A DNA stretch of 64,000 bases from Arthrobacter sp. 260 (GCF_013116745.1 NZ_JABFOE010000005.1:124001-188000), one strand, 5' to 3'; positions 9,731 to 17,389 are shown, numbered from the stretch's first letter. Translations and numbers: made by a program. Notes: a model not told the origin generated them from the letters alone.

Positions 9731-10123
9731 CTACTGGCCCTCGATCGCGAGGATCGTAATGTCGATCTCGCCAGGGGCCAGCCCACTGTCCTGGATTCTA
9801 CGAGCGATCAGGGCTTGAAGCTGCTCGGCAAGCCCCAGGGCCCGGTGCTCGACATCCGTCGCAATGTCGGCGCTGACGTGGACCCGGTCATCAGCGACTG
9901 TGAGAACCAGTCCATCCCGGGTGACGGTCGACGGTGCGCTGGCGGCGGCGCGGGAGCCCGGCTGGGTGGAAGCCACGAGGCTCACCTTGAACTTCCGGAT
10001 CATACTTTTCACCGTTGGCTCAAGGCGAAGGAGGCCCGGCTGCTCCATCAGCTCTGAGGTGAGTGAGTCGGCAAGCGCATCGAGGTCTGCGACCTGGTCC
10101 ACGAGAGGCTGATCAGACATCAT
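9731..10123 (-). CDS. Asp23/Gls24-like protein (short)
   Basis: A 130-residue protein I do not recognise as a named family. Its second half (DGLVLTVADDRVHVSADIATDVEHRALGLAEQLQALIARRIQDSGLAPGEIDITILAIEG) has the strand-helix-strand order of Asp23 domains and ends in the same kind of IDITI strand. The start is ATGATG at 10123, after GGAGG at 6 bases. It overlaps the upstream ZAS-Asp23 gene by 11 bp, so the sigma, fusion and this gene form one translationally coupled unit. Assignment to the Asp23 fold is inferred from pattern, not from strong identity. Confidence 0.7.
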   Translation of the reverse strand: MMSDQPLVDQVADLDALADSLTSELMEQPGLLRLEPTVKSMIRKFKVSLVASTQPGSRAAASAPSTVTRDGLVLTVADDRVHVSADIATDVEHRALGLAEQLQALIARRIQDSGLAPGEIDITILAIEGQ

Positions 10124-10688
10124 AAAGATCCTCCACAACAATATCGATCTGTTTCATGATGATTGACGTTTGGGCTTCGACCACTGTCCCCACACGCTCG
10201 CGCACCAGCGCCAGGGTCTCCGGGATCTTGACCGTCGAGGACAGGGCAACTGTGAGGGCGATGCGCACTTCTGTCGGGGTGGGACTGTCCAATGCTGGCC
10301 CCCGATTGTCGGCATGTATCTCGCAGCGACGGGCCCGGACGCCCGGCAGGGTCGACGCGGCGAACCGAATCAGCGCCACCAGGGCCTGCTCACTGATCTC
10401 GATTGCTCCGAGTGAGGTTCTCTTCAGCGGCGTTTTCTTACCACGACGGATTTCGGCCCGCGCGACGAGCATGATCGCTTCCTTGACCCGGCTTCCAGGC
10501 TGCAGTTCCGGGTCTATTTTGTCCCGTTCCCTCATGGACTCTGTGACGGCCGCCAGGTGATACAGCGAGTTTCTTGCGCTCTGACAGTCAGCGCACGATT
10601 GCTCATGTGCGGTCGGGGGTTCATCGATGGATGCCCAGAACTCGTCGAGTTCACGGCCGCACCCCAGGCGGGAATGGTCATTGTTCAT
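10113..10688 (-). CDS. Asp23/Gls24 domain protein with N-terminal anti-sigma-like zinc motif
   Basis: A 191-residue protein with two parts. Residues 1-40 contain HEQSCADC, H28-x3-C32-x2-C35, with His5 and Cys10 upstream; this is the ligand pattern of ZAS zinc-binding anti-sigma domains. After a basic linker (RRGKKTPLKRTS), residues 94-191 form an Asp23 domain: GAIEISEQALVALIRFAAS, then LPGVRARR, then VRIALTVALSSTVKIPETLALVRERV, and a final IDIVVEDL. The start ATG at 10688 overlaps the sigma factor stop as ATGA; an ATG two codons upstream also exists. There is no transmembrane segment. Its place directly after an ECF sigma gene suggests it is the cognate anti-sigma or a sensor for it; this is inference. 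Confidence 0.75.
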   Translation of the reverse strand: MNNDHSRLGCGRELDEFWASIDEPPTAHEQSCADCQSARNSLYHLAAVTESMRERDKIDPELQPGSRVKEAIMLVARAEIRRGKKTPLKRTSLGAIEISEQALVALIRFAASTLPGVRARRCEIHADNRGPALDSPTPTEVRIALTVALSSTVKIPETLALVRERVGTVVEAQTSIIMKQIDIVVEDLYDV

Positions 10689-11404
10689 CGCCATGGTTCC
10701 ATCCCTTCTGCTAAGAATCGTTTCGCCCGGGCTATCCGTCCCCGGACTGTGCTTTCAGGCAGTTGAACGATCGCTGCAATGTCGCGGTAGGAAAACTCGT
10801 GAACTTCTTTCAGTAGCCAACACGCCCGCGGTCCCGGGGGTACTGTCTGGAGCAGATCGGACAACGCCCGCATCTGCGCCTGGTTCTCATATTCGCTGGC
10901 AGGATCCGCCAGTGGACCCTTACCGATACTAGTCCTGGACTCAGCAGACTCCTGGCCGCTGTCGTTTTCGTCGTGCGGTTGTTCGGGCCTCCGCTTGCGG
11001 GTACGGAGCAGGTCGAGGCACTTGTTGGTCGCAGTTCGATACAGCCAGGGGATGAATGCCTGGGGAACTTTCAGGTCGGGCAGCGCCCGCCAGGCACTGA
11101 TGAAGGTTTCCTGAACCAGGTCTTCAGCCTCTGACCGGTCGTTGAGCATCCGCAGGCATAGCCGGTACAGCCCACCCTGGTACTCGGAAATGAGCCATTC
11201 AAAAGCCTCAACATCCCCGTCCTGCGCACGATTGATTATCGTGACTTCATCGATCTCATCCAGGGGCATCCACACCCGAGCATCGGGGTCGCCGTCCTGC
11301 TGGAACCCGCCCTGAGAATCACCCATCCCCGGGAACGATTCGTCCCCGGCGTCCTTCCCGGGCTGACGGGGGTGCTCCCGTCCGGGAGCTTTCGTCTCAT
11401 CCAT
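10685..11404 (-). CDS. ECF RNA polymerase sigma factor
   Basis: A 239-residue sigma-70 family protein of ECF type. After an unusual hydrophilic N-terminal extension of about 50 residues, region 2 runs from INRAQDGDVEAFEWLISEYQ through SEAEDLVQETFISAWR to FIPWLYRTATNKCLDLLRTR. A charged linker follows, and then region 4, VPPGPRACWLLKEVHEFSYR with the helix-turn-helix AAIVQLPESTVRGRIARAKR. I chose the ATG at 11404, after AGGAAGAG at 5 bases; a GTG two codons upstream is also open. It heads a leftward operon with two Asp23-like genes and diverges from the Asp23 operon to the right, which it probably controls (inference). Confidence 0.9.
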   Translation of the reverse strand: MDETKAPGREHPRQPGKDAGDESFPGMGDSQGGFQQDGDPDARVWMPLDEIDEVTIINRAQDGDVEAFEWLISEYQGGLYRLCLRMLNDRSEAEDLVQETFISAWRALPDLKVPQAFIPWLYRTATNKCLDLLRTRKRRPEQPHDENDSGQESAESRTSIGKGPLADPASEYENQAQMRALSDLLQTVPPGPRACWLLKEVHEFSYRDIAAIVQLPESTVRGRIARAKRFLAEGMEPWR

Positions 11405-11735
11405 TTTCACTCTTCCTCGACAACACTATCCATCAACCTCGTCCGAGATTTCCATCCTTCCCGGGGCGAGAACCCGTCGAGATAGACACCAGCATAAGGT
11501 AAGCAGCCTGCTGGTCTGGGCACCGGGTTCCACCCGGTATGAAGCACCTTCCGTCGCCAATGGCCCTCCCACGTTTCTGGTCTGAGGGGGTCTAGCCCGT
11601 TGAAACTGGTGAATAAATCCGTTGGCCGGTTGCTGAACAAAAAAAGTTTCACATCTCGCGTGAGGAATGAACGGCCGCTGCGTCTTACCTATGTAAACCA
11701 GAAGCTATATGCGCCTTTGAGGAGATTAGATTCAC
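11405..11735. promoter_or_regulatory. Divergent intergenic region between the sigma factor and Asp23 operons
   Basis: 331 bp with no credible gene. The right third is AT-rich and contains a run of seven A residues after TTGCTGAAC. It leads to GAGGAG, an ideal ribosome site 11 bases before the Asp23 ATG. A perfect 7-bp hairpin, ACCGGGT (11522-11528) and ACCCGGT (11532-11538), sits in the sigma-proximal half. The region must hold both promoters; I could not pick out a convincing -35/-10 pair by eye. Confidence 0.5.
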
Positions 11736-12251
11736 ATGTCAGACGAACAGAATTCACGTCGCACCGCCGTTGTCCCAGCTACTGGTGAAGAGCAGCAGCG
11801 CCGGGCTGACCAGAAGTCGAAGGACGCCGACCGGAAAGAAAATGTTGGGCCTCTTCAGACCGACATGGGCAACACCACCATCACCGAAACGGTGGTTCAG
11901 AAGATCGCTGGCATCGCTACCCGCGAGGTACCGGGCGTCTACGCAATGGGCAGCGCCGGCCGCCGGGCATTCAGCAATCTGACCGAACGCATCCCCGGCT
12001 CCCAGACCAACGTTAGCGGCGGCGTCAGCGTTGAAAAGGGCGAACGGCAGGCCGCGATCGACCTGACCATCGTCGTCGAGCACGACGCTTCGATTGTCGA
12101 GATCAGCCAGATGATCCGGCGGAACGTCATTTCGTCAGTCGAGGACGCCACCGGACTGGAAGTGATCGAGGTCAACATCAACGTTGCTGATGTCCACCTC
12201 CCCGAGGATGACCAGGACCAGGACAACTCGAACCACAAAGACCTTCAGTAG
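11736..12251 (+). CDS. Asp23/Gls24 family envelope stress protein
   Basis: A 171-residue protein with a polar N-terminus (about 45 residues), then a full Asp23 domain: TTITETVVQKIAGIATREVPGVYAMG, VEKGERQAAIDLTIVVEHDA, and ATGLEVIEVNINVADVHLPED. In Firmicutes Asp23 is an abundant membrane-associated cell-envelope stress protein anchored by AmaP. The C-terminus is acidic (EDDQDQDNSNHKDLQ). It is first in a rightward operon and has an excellent GAGGAG site. A strong hairpin follows its stop, so it may be made in excess over the downstream genes. Confidence 0.9.
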   Translation: MSDEQNSRRTAVVPATGEEQQRRADQKSKDADRKENVGPLQTDMGNTTITETVVQKIAGIATREVPGVYAMGSAGRRAFSNLTERIPGSQTNVSGGVSVEKGERQAAIDLTIVVEHDASIVEISQMIRRNVISSVEDATGLEVIEVNINVADVHLPEDDQDQDNSNHKDLQ

Positions 12252-12262
12252 GTCCCACAGAC

Positions 12263-12294
12263 GCTGACCGGCGCACCCCCTAGCGCCGGTCAGC
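12263..12294 (+). terminator. Perfect 12-bp hairpin after the first Asp23 gene
   Basis: GCTGACCGGCGC (12263-12274) pairs perfectly with GCGCCGGTCAGC (12283-12294) around an 8-base loop, 11 bases after the Asp23 stop and within the operon. No T-tract follows. It is probably a partial terminator or an mRNA-stabilising structure that sets a high ratio of the first gene to the rest. Confidence 0.55.
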
Positions 12295-12409
12295 CCAGAA
12301 GGTGCTGCGCGGAACAACATCCATCTCAGCGGATCCGCGCAGCATCTTCCCACCATCTGCCCTGCGACCCTCATCGCTCGGCTCCATCGCATCAGAAAAG
12401 GCAACCACC

Positions 12410-12592
12410 ATGAACACGACAGCCCTTGGCCTCCTCGCAGGTCTCTTCCTGGGACTCGCAGCAGCATTCGGAGGATTCTCTGAATTTCTGATTGTCGCCG
12501 CCTTCGGTGCCCTCGGCCTCCTAGCAGCCAGGGTGATCGAAGGAAAGCTTGACCTCAGCGCACTCACCGGCCGATCGAGCTCCCGCAAATGA
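12410..12592 (+). CDS. Small DUF2273-like membrane protein, 60 aa
   Basis: A 60-residue protein starting MNTTALGLLAGLFLGLAAAF with a second hydrophobic stretch FLIVAAFGALGLLAARVIEG and a short basic tail. Two closely spaced membrane segments with a Gly-rich pattern are typical of the DUF2273 proteins that accompany Asp23 and AmaP genes. The next gene starts inside its stop codon (ATGA overlap), so the two are coupled. The function is not known. Confidence 0.75.
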   Translation: MNTTALGLLAGLFLGLAAAFGGFSEFLIVAAFGALGLLAARVIEGKLDLSALTGRSSSRK

Positions 12593-12999
12593 CCGCAACC
12601 CAGCACCCACGCAGGATAGTGGGCAGTGAGCACCGCGACTCTGGCGCCCGCGGAACGCTGACCATCTCCGAGAAGGCCATCGAGAAGATCGCGGGGCAGG
12701 CCGCGGCGGAGGTTCCTGGTATCCACGGAACCTCCGGTGGCTTCCTGGGCCTCGGATCCCACAGTGATGAAGACGCCCGGCCGAAGGTCAAAGTGCAGCT
12801 GAGCGGTCGCATTGCCGCACTGCACATTAGTGCTGGGGTGAAGTACCCGGCACCTCTGCGGGTAACCACTGATCGCCTTCGCCAGGCAGTCAAGGACAAG
12901 GTGAACGCATCCTGCGGAATCGAGGTCCGCCAGATTGATATCGATGTCCAGACACTTGTCAGTGCCGCCACCACCCCGGGAAGAAGAGACCTCCTATGA
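12589..12999 (+). CDS. Asp23/Gls24 family protein (second copy of the operon)
   Basis: A 136-residue Asp23-domain protein: RGTLTISEKAIEKIAGQAAA, EVPGIHGTSGGFLG, VQLSGRIAALHISAGVKYPA and a C-terminal IDIDVQTLV. Compared with the first copy, it lacks the long polar N-terminus and carries a Gly-rich insertion after VPG. It overlaps the DUF2273 gene and the following DUF6286 gene by 4 bp each, so all three are translationally coupled. Confidence 0.88.
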   Translation: MTATQHPRRIVGSEHRDSGARGTLTISEKAIEKIAGQAAAEVPGIHGTSGGFLGLGSHSDEDARPKVKVQLSGRIAALHISAGVKYPAPLRVTTDRLRQAVKDKVNASCGIEVRQIDIDVQTLVSAATTPGRRDLL

Positions 13000-13562
13000 G
13001 TAAGAAGCCCGTCTCACAGTCGCTACGGCGGAGATCCAGCAGGGCGCTCCCCGCTGCGATCGCCGCGCTGGTGCTCCTTACCGCCGCAGCGCTCGCAATC
13101 TGGGGATCCGTTGCCTATCTGACCACCGGCATGTGGCCGGCATTCCTTTCAGGACCCAACGATCTGGCGGCCTCCCTTAACTGGAACGCACCCATCGTCT
13201 GGGTGGCCTCAGGGGTGGCGCTCCTCCTCGGAGTGGTCCTGCTCCTCGCGTCCCTCCTCCCCGGGAAGCACACGTCCATCCGGATTGGCGGCACCCAGGA
13301 GACCAACCATGCCCTGTCTGAATCGGTGATCAGCCGCCAGGGACTGGCCAGGTTGACCGGTGCCCTTGTTGATCAAACCGACGGCATCAGATCGAGTTCA
13401 GTGGCGGCGACGGCCCGCGTAGTCAAGGTCAATGCCAGGAGCACCCTCCATGATGCCGGAACTCTGTCGACTGAGCTGAAGGCGATGTTGACGCAGGAGT
13501 TCCAATCAATGGGTCTCACCCCGGTTCCCCGGGTCCGCGTTAACGTCCGTCCCTCCGCCTAA
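12996..13562 (+). CDS. DUF6286-like membrane protein of the Asp23 operon
   Basis: A 188-residue protein with a basic N-terminus, a first membrane segment (ALPAAIAALVLLTAAALAIW) and a second (WVASGVALLLGVVLLLASLL). A cytoplasmic domain of about 95 residues follows, ending VRVNVRPS. The layout, two membrane segments plus a small alpha/beta domain, matches proteins annotated DUF6286 that occur with Asp23 genes in actinobacteria. It probably tethers Asp23-type proteins to the membrane (inference). Confidence 0.7.
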   Translation: MSKKPVSQSLRRRSSRALPAAIAALVLLTAAALAIWGSVAYLTTGMWPAFLSGPNDLAASLNWNAPIVWVASGVALLLGVVLLLASLLPGKHTSIRIGGTQETNHALSESVISRQGLARLTGALVDQTDGIRSSSVAATARVVKVNARSTLHDAGTLSTELKAMLTQEFQSMGLTPVPRVRVNVRPSA

Positions 13563-13659
13563 CCACCGACTCCACCGTCCCAGCTGAAAACCGATTGATC
13601 GGGCTTCGGCACGTCGCGCTCCGCCACGGAGATGCACACTACAGAGATAAGGAACCAAA

Positions 13660-14280
13660 ATGAGGGAAACAGCCGGCACGCTCAACAGGACCTGGTTGGC
13701 CATCATTGCACTGCTGATGATTTTGGCAGGGACAGCGGGAATACTGCTTTCGAGTGGCCTCGCGGGTTCGCTAGCGGAATCCTCCGGGATCGGAATCTCC
13801 CCGGTCGGCCCCAACGAGCAGGTCTTCCCCGTTGCGCCGGGCGAGGTGCTAAACACTCCCCTGGCGGCCATTATTGTCACGGTAGTGGCTGCACTGGTGG
13901 GTCTTCTCGCCTTGGCGTGGCTCAGCGCACAGGTGCCCAAGCGCCATCAGGGAGATACCTTTCGACTCCACGGAAAGCAAGGATCGGATGGCTACACGCT
14001 GTGCGACCCCAGGGTGCTCGCCTCTGCCGTTGAATCGGAAACAGAAGCGCTACTGGGCGTCGCTTCGGCTTCCGCGATCCTTCGCGGCAGTGCCAACGAA
14101 CCGGAATTGAACCTCGACATCAAGATGGATGATCGGGCGAAAGTACAGCAGGTGATCGAAAGCGTGCACCGACAGATTGCACCAAATCTGGAATCCGCTC
14201 TTGAGGTTCCGTTGCGAAAGGTCGCGGTCCTTTTGAACGTCACGCGTCGTCCGTCGAGCGATAAAACTGCAGTGATCTGA
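13660..14280 (+). CDS. AmaP-like alkaline shock membrane anchor protein
   Basis: A 206-residue protein with an N-terminal membrane segment (TWLAIIALLMILAGTAGILL), an external loop, a second segment (AAIIVTVVAALVGLLALAWL), and a cytoplasmic domain ending VPLRKVAVLLNVTRR. This is the architecture of AmaP, which holds Asp23 at the membrane in staphylococci. It lies 97 bp after the DUF6286 gene; its position as the last large gene of the Asp23 operon supports the call. The name is by analogy; identity to AmaP was not tested. Confidence 0.7.
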   Translation: MRETAGTLNRTWLAIIALLMILAGTAGILLSSGLAGSLAESSGIGISPVGPNEQVFPVAPGEVLNTPLAAIIVTVVAALVGLLALAWLSAQVPKRHQGDTFRLHGKQGSDGYTLCDPRVLASAVESETEALLGVASASAILRGSANEPELNLDIKMDDRAKVQQVIESVHRQIAPNLESALEVPLRKVAVLLNVTRRPSSDKTAVI

Positions 14281-14364
14281 CAACTATCAATAAGGTATGC
14301 CACGCCGTTGGATCGGCTTGTCGTGCCTAAACTTCACAGACTGCCTGAAGGGTGACCGATTAAT

Positions 14365-14466
14365 ATGAGGAACAAACTACTGACCGTCCTGCTCACCGCC
14401 ATTGCCGGCTGGATCAAGGGACGGTCTTCCCGCCCCACCAAGTCGGGTCGGTCAAAGAGACGATAA
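14365..14466 (+). CDS. Possible 33-aa amphipathic cationic peptide
   Basis: An ATG at 14365 opens 33 codons, ending at TAA 14466. The product begins MRNKLLTVLLTAIAGWIKGR and ends in a tail rich in Ser, Arg and Lys. A GAAGGG site lies about 9 bases upstream. The short hydrophobic helix with a strongly basic tail could be a membrane peptide. It lies 84 bp after the AmaP-like gene in the same direction. Evidence is only start, ribosome site and composition. Confidence 0.4.
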   Translation: MRNKLLTVLLTAIAGWIKGRSSRPTKSGRSKRR

Positions 14467-14535
14467 ACCACGGACCGCTGGGCTCGGGCGCAAGCTCGAG
14501 GCCAGCGGACCATGCTGGCGTCCTCCGGCTGATGG

Positions 14536-15636
14536 CTACTTGTTCTTGCCGCGGGCGTCGACGCTCCAGCGGGCGACAGCTGTGCCGTCACTGACTACAG
14601 TGGCCTCATCGACAAGGTTCATCGTCAGGCACACATGGTTTGGGATTACCCGTAGACGTGTTCCCAGCGCTGGAAGCTCACTGTCATCTGGCCAGATCAC
14701 GGTGGCGTGGTGCTCCGACAGCGCACTGATGCGGGCTCCGGGGTGGTCCAGGAGGCGCCCGAACCCACTCGCCCAGGCCGGACGGTCGCTGCCGATGATC
14801 TTGCTTCCCGCATCCAGGACACACCGGCGCGGCGTTGACCCCTCACCCTCATGGCGGCTGACAACGGTCGCCGCTACGGTGAGCGCGATCTCGTCGAGGG
14901 TGCAACGCCCAAGTTCCAACTGCTGAGCATCGCCAAAGACATAGACACCCGGCCGAACCTCGTTTGCCGCTGACCGTCCGGCGAGCGCTGCCGTGGGTGT
15001 GGATCCTCCGCTGATCCGGGAAATGTCGAATCCTGCACGGCGAAGAAGGCTAACTGCCTCCTGAAGAGCTAGATGCTCCTGTTCTGCTGCTTTCACCGGC
15101 ATCCCCGGAGCGTAGCTGTGACCAGGGAAGGTGAAGACCCCTGACACCCGCAGACCCGCAGCAGTAGCCGACTCCGCCACCTCGACAGCGTGTGATGGTC
15201 TGACACCACTGCGATGGTGACCACTGTCGATCTCCACCATGACCTCTATGCTGCCGGTCAGGTTCGAAAGTGCCGCACCCATTGCCTGGGCGGCCTCCAC
15301 CGAATCTGTACCAACAGCGACCCGTGCCACGGAGCCTAGCTGGGCCAGTCTGCGAGCATGATGCGGTGTCACCCACAGGGGATACGCGATAAAGACATCC
15401 CTGGCGCCATGCTGCACAAAAACCTCAGCCTCCCCGATGGTCGCCACCGTCAATCCAACCGCTCCCGCCGCCAGTTGCAGCGAGGCGATCTCCGGCATCT
15501 TGTGAGTTTTCACATGCGGTCGAAGGTCAATCCCCTTGGCCAGCACAGCGGTCGCCATTCGGTCGATGTTTCGCCCCAGGATGTCCCGGTCAATCAGAAC
15601 CTCCGGGGTCTGAACGTCAGCTGGCACAGCACTCAT
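14536..15636 (-). CDS. D-threonine aldolase/D-serine dehydratase-like PLP enzyme
   Basis: A 366-residue fold type III PLP enzyme with an alanine racemase N-terminal domain. RPHVKTHK near residue 41 carries the PLP lysine. Further motifs are VEIDSGHHRSG, SGGSTPTA (phosphate binding) and, at the C-terminus, LSEHHATV and IPNHVCLTMN, the His/Cys metal site of the DSD1/D-threonine aldolase family. It would cleave or deaminate a D-hydroxy-amino acid in the cytoplasm; threonine versus serine cannot be told. It is convergent with the Asp23 operon and alone. Confidence 0.85.
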   Translation of the reverse strand: MSAVPADVQTPEVLIDRDILGRNIDRMATAVLAKGIDLRPHVKTHKMPEIASLQLAAGAVGLTVATIGEAEVFVQHGARDVFIAYPLWVTPHHARRLAQLGSVARVAVGTDSVEAAQAMGAALSNLTGSIEVMVEIDSGHHRSGVRPSHAVEVAESATAAGLRVSGVFTFPGHSYAPGMPVKAAEQEHLALQEAVSLLRRAGFDISRISGGSTPTAALAGRSAANEVRPGVYVFGDAQQLELGRCTLDEIALTVAATVVSRHEGEGSTPRRCVLDAGSKIIGSDRPAWASGFGRLLDHPGARISALSEHHATVIWPDDSELPALGTRLRVIPNHVCLTMNLVDEATVVSDGTAVARWSVDARGKNK

Positions 15637-15860
15637 TGTTCCTCTTCCGTTGTTCCTTTTCCTGGGACCCGGTTCATTCGGTCTCGATCGTAGCGGTCCC
15701 TAAGCCGAGCACCCACTGATGCAGCCTCTCCCCACACCGATTCATCTTGCTTGCGGCATATCGGCGGACTGCGCTACCGTCGGCGCAACAATTCCAGTGA
15801 ACCGGCCAGGCTGACCGCAGTCCCCGTTCAGCGCCGACCGCCTTCATACCAGGAGCAGCC

Positions 15861-16532
15861 ATGTCACTTGTTCGCGTACACAACTTCTCCATCTCACTCG
15901 ATGGATTCGGCACCGGGGAAGGACAACAGCTCGACGCTCCGTTCGGACACGCCGGAACGCGCTTGCTTGAGTGGGCTTTCCCAACGCGCACCTTTCAGGC
16001 GTTGGGCTTCCACGGCAAGGAGGAGGGCTCAGACGGGATCGATGAAGCTTTCGCCAGCAGCTGGGCCTCGGAGATTGGCGTAGAGGTGATGGGGCGTAAC
16101 AAGTTCGCACCCCTGCGCGGGCCTTGGATCGACGAGGAGTGGAAGGGATGGTGGGGAGATGACCCGCCATTCCACACCCCGGTGATCGTCCTCACCCATC
16201 ACCCGCGCCCCGAGCTGACCATGAACGGCGGCACCACTTTCCACTTCATGGACGCCAAACCCGCCGAAGTGTTCGAACGGGCGCGGGCCCTCGCCGGTGG
16301 TCAGGACGTGCGAATCGGTGGCGGGGTGTCCACCGTCCGCCAGTTCCTCGCAGCGGACCTGATCGACCACATGCATCTCGTTGTTGTCCCAATCGTGCTT
16401 GGCCGTGGCGAGCGGTTGTGGGACGGCCTGGAAGGCGTCGAAGAGCGCTTCGGTATCGAAGCCGCTTCCTCCCCCAGCGGGGTGATTCATCTGACCTTTA
16501 ATCGACGGGAGCGTGCCGGAAAAGAGCAATAG
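15861..16532 (+). CDS. Dihydrofolate reductase family protein (RibD C-terminal-like)
   Basis: A 223-residue protein starting MSLVRVHNFSISLDGF, with VMGRNKFAPLRGPW, PVIVLTHHPRP, DVRIGGGVSTVRQFLAADLID and HLVVVPIVLGRGERLW. This is the NADPH-binding DHFR/RibD-like fold common as single genes in actinobacteria. The folate enzyme itself is not implied; the substrate is unknown. It is a single gene with 224 bp upstream and a small membrane ORF downstream. Confidence 0.85.
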   Translation: MSLVRVHNFSISLDGFGTGEGQQLDAPFGHAGTRLLEWAFPTRTFQALGFHGKEEGSDGIDEAFASSWASEIGVEVMGRNKFAPLRGPWIDEEWKGWWGDDPPFHTPVIVLTHHPRPELTMNGGTTFHFMDAKPAEVFERARALAGGQDVRIGGGVSTVRQFLAADLIDHMHLVVVPIVLGRGERLWDGLEGVEERFGIEAASSPSGVIHLTFNRRERAGKEQ

Positions 16533-16611
16533 GACGATAACCCTCGTTTCAAGGCAATGCTAGCCTCGTAGACACACGGTCAGATATATAGGCAAATAAT
16601 GGGGGTATCGG

Positions 16612-16764
16612 ATGATGTATGCGGGGATAATCGGAATTCTCTACATCCTGATAGTGGCAATATTCGCAATCCTGGCGATCTATGCCTTGGTGCTGGTGAT
16701 AATCTTCCTTCGTCTTCGTATCGACGAAATCCGAGCCGGGCGGAGTGCCGGGCCAATCAATTGA
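16612..16764 (+). CDS. Small single-pass membrane protein, 50 aa
   Basis: An ORF of 50 codons from an ATGATG start to TGA 16762-16764, preceded by GGGGGT at about 6 bases. The product begins MMYAGIIGILYILIVAIFAI and continues with a hydrophobic run, then LRLRIDEIRAGRSAG: one long membrane helix with a basic cytoplasmic end. The family is not recognised. Unusually many ATA/ATC codons set it apart from neighbours. It is convergent with the lipoprotein gene. Confidence 0.6.
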   Translation: MMYAGIIGILYILIVAIFAILAIYALVLVIIFLRLRIDEIRAGRSAGPIN

Positions 16765-16786
16765 TTGGTCCTTGAATGTTCTGCAA

Positions 16787-17389
16787 TCAGTCCTGCAGGA
16801 CCATAAAGGTGAACCAGGTTTCGACGTCGCTACACGTGTCCGGGATATCGATCTCGTTTGGCGGCAGATCTCCTCCACCAAACACCAGTGTCGCGCCGGC
16901 GGGGTAGGTTATCCCGTCGAACGTCAATTGACCATTTGCCCAACCCGGTTCAGACTCGGCACGGAACAGAGGCAGCAGCTCTTGCCCGTCAGGGAGGCGA
17001 ATCAGGAGGCATCCCTCCTTTTCCACTAACTTTCCGGTCGTTGCCCCCGCGGGCCCAGAGGGCTCCGGGGAGCTGAATGTGACGACGCTGGCCCGCCCGA
17101 GTTCTTTCTCCCCCGCAGGGACTTCCGCTGCTGAGGTTTCATCGGGGGCTGCGGGACTCGTCGTCGAATCCTCAACAGCTGCGATCTCCGCATCCGGTGG
17201 CGTCGCGGCGGCTTTCGTTTCCGGATGCGAAGCTGACGAAAACGAAGTAGCTGTCGATTCCGGTGGCGACGCCTCATCAACCTCAGCGCCACACCCTGAT
17301 AAAACGATCAGCCCGATCAGTGCTCCAGCGAACTGCGCCCGACGCCGATATCGGCATGATGATAAAGCATTTTCCAAGATTTCCCCCAC
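16787..17389 (-). CDS. Putative lipoprotein
   Basis: A 200-residue protein with a basic N-terminus (SSCRYRRRAQ), a hydrophobic stretch and a lipobox LSGC with the lipidated cysteine at position 33. About 75 residues of Ser/Thr/Ala/Glu-rich low-complexity linker follow. A globular domain of about 90 residues has KLVEKEGCLLIRLPDGQELL, FDGITYPAGATLVFGGGDL and a second cysteine in PDTCSD. Cys near 127 and Cys near 188 may form a disulfide. The family is not recognised. Confidence 0.7.
   Translation of the reverse strand: MGEILENALSSCRYRRRAQFAGALIGLIVLSGCGAEVDEASPPESTATSFSSASHPETKAAATPPDAEIAAVEDSTTSPAAPDETSAAEVPAGEKELGRASVVTFSSPEPSGPAGATTGKLVEKEGCLLIRLPDGQELLPLFRAESEPGWANGQLTFDGITYPAGATLVFGGGDLPPNEIDIPDTCSDVETWFTFMVLQD

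Noticed and set aside
11407..11652. 81-codon minus-strand ORF upstream of the sigma factor
   Set aside because: It overlaps the sigma start region and its own start lies in the promoter zone; no recognisable domain.
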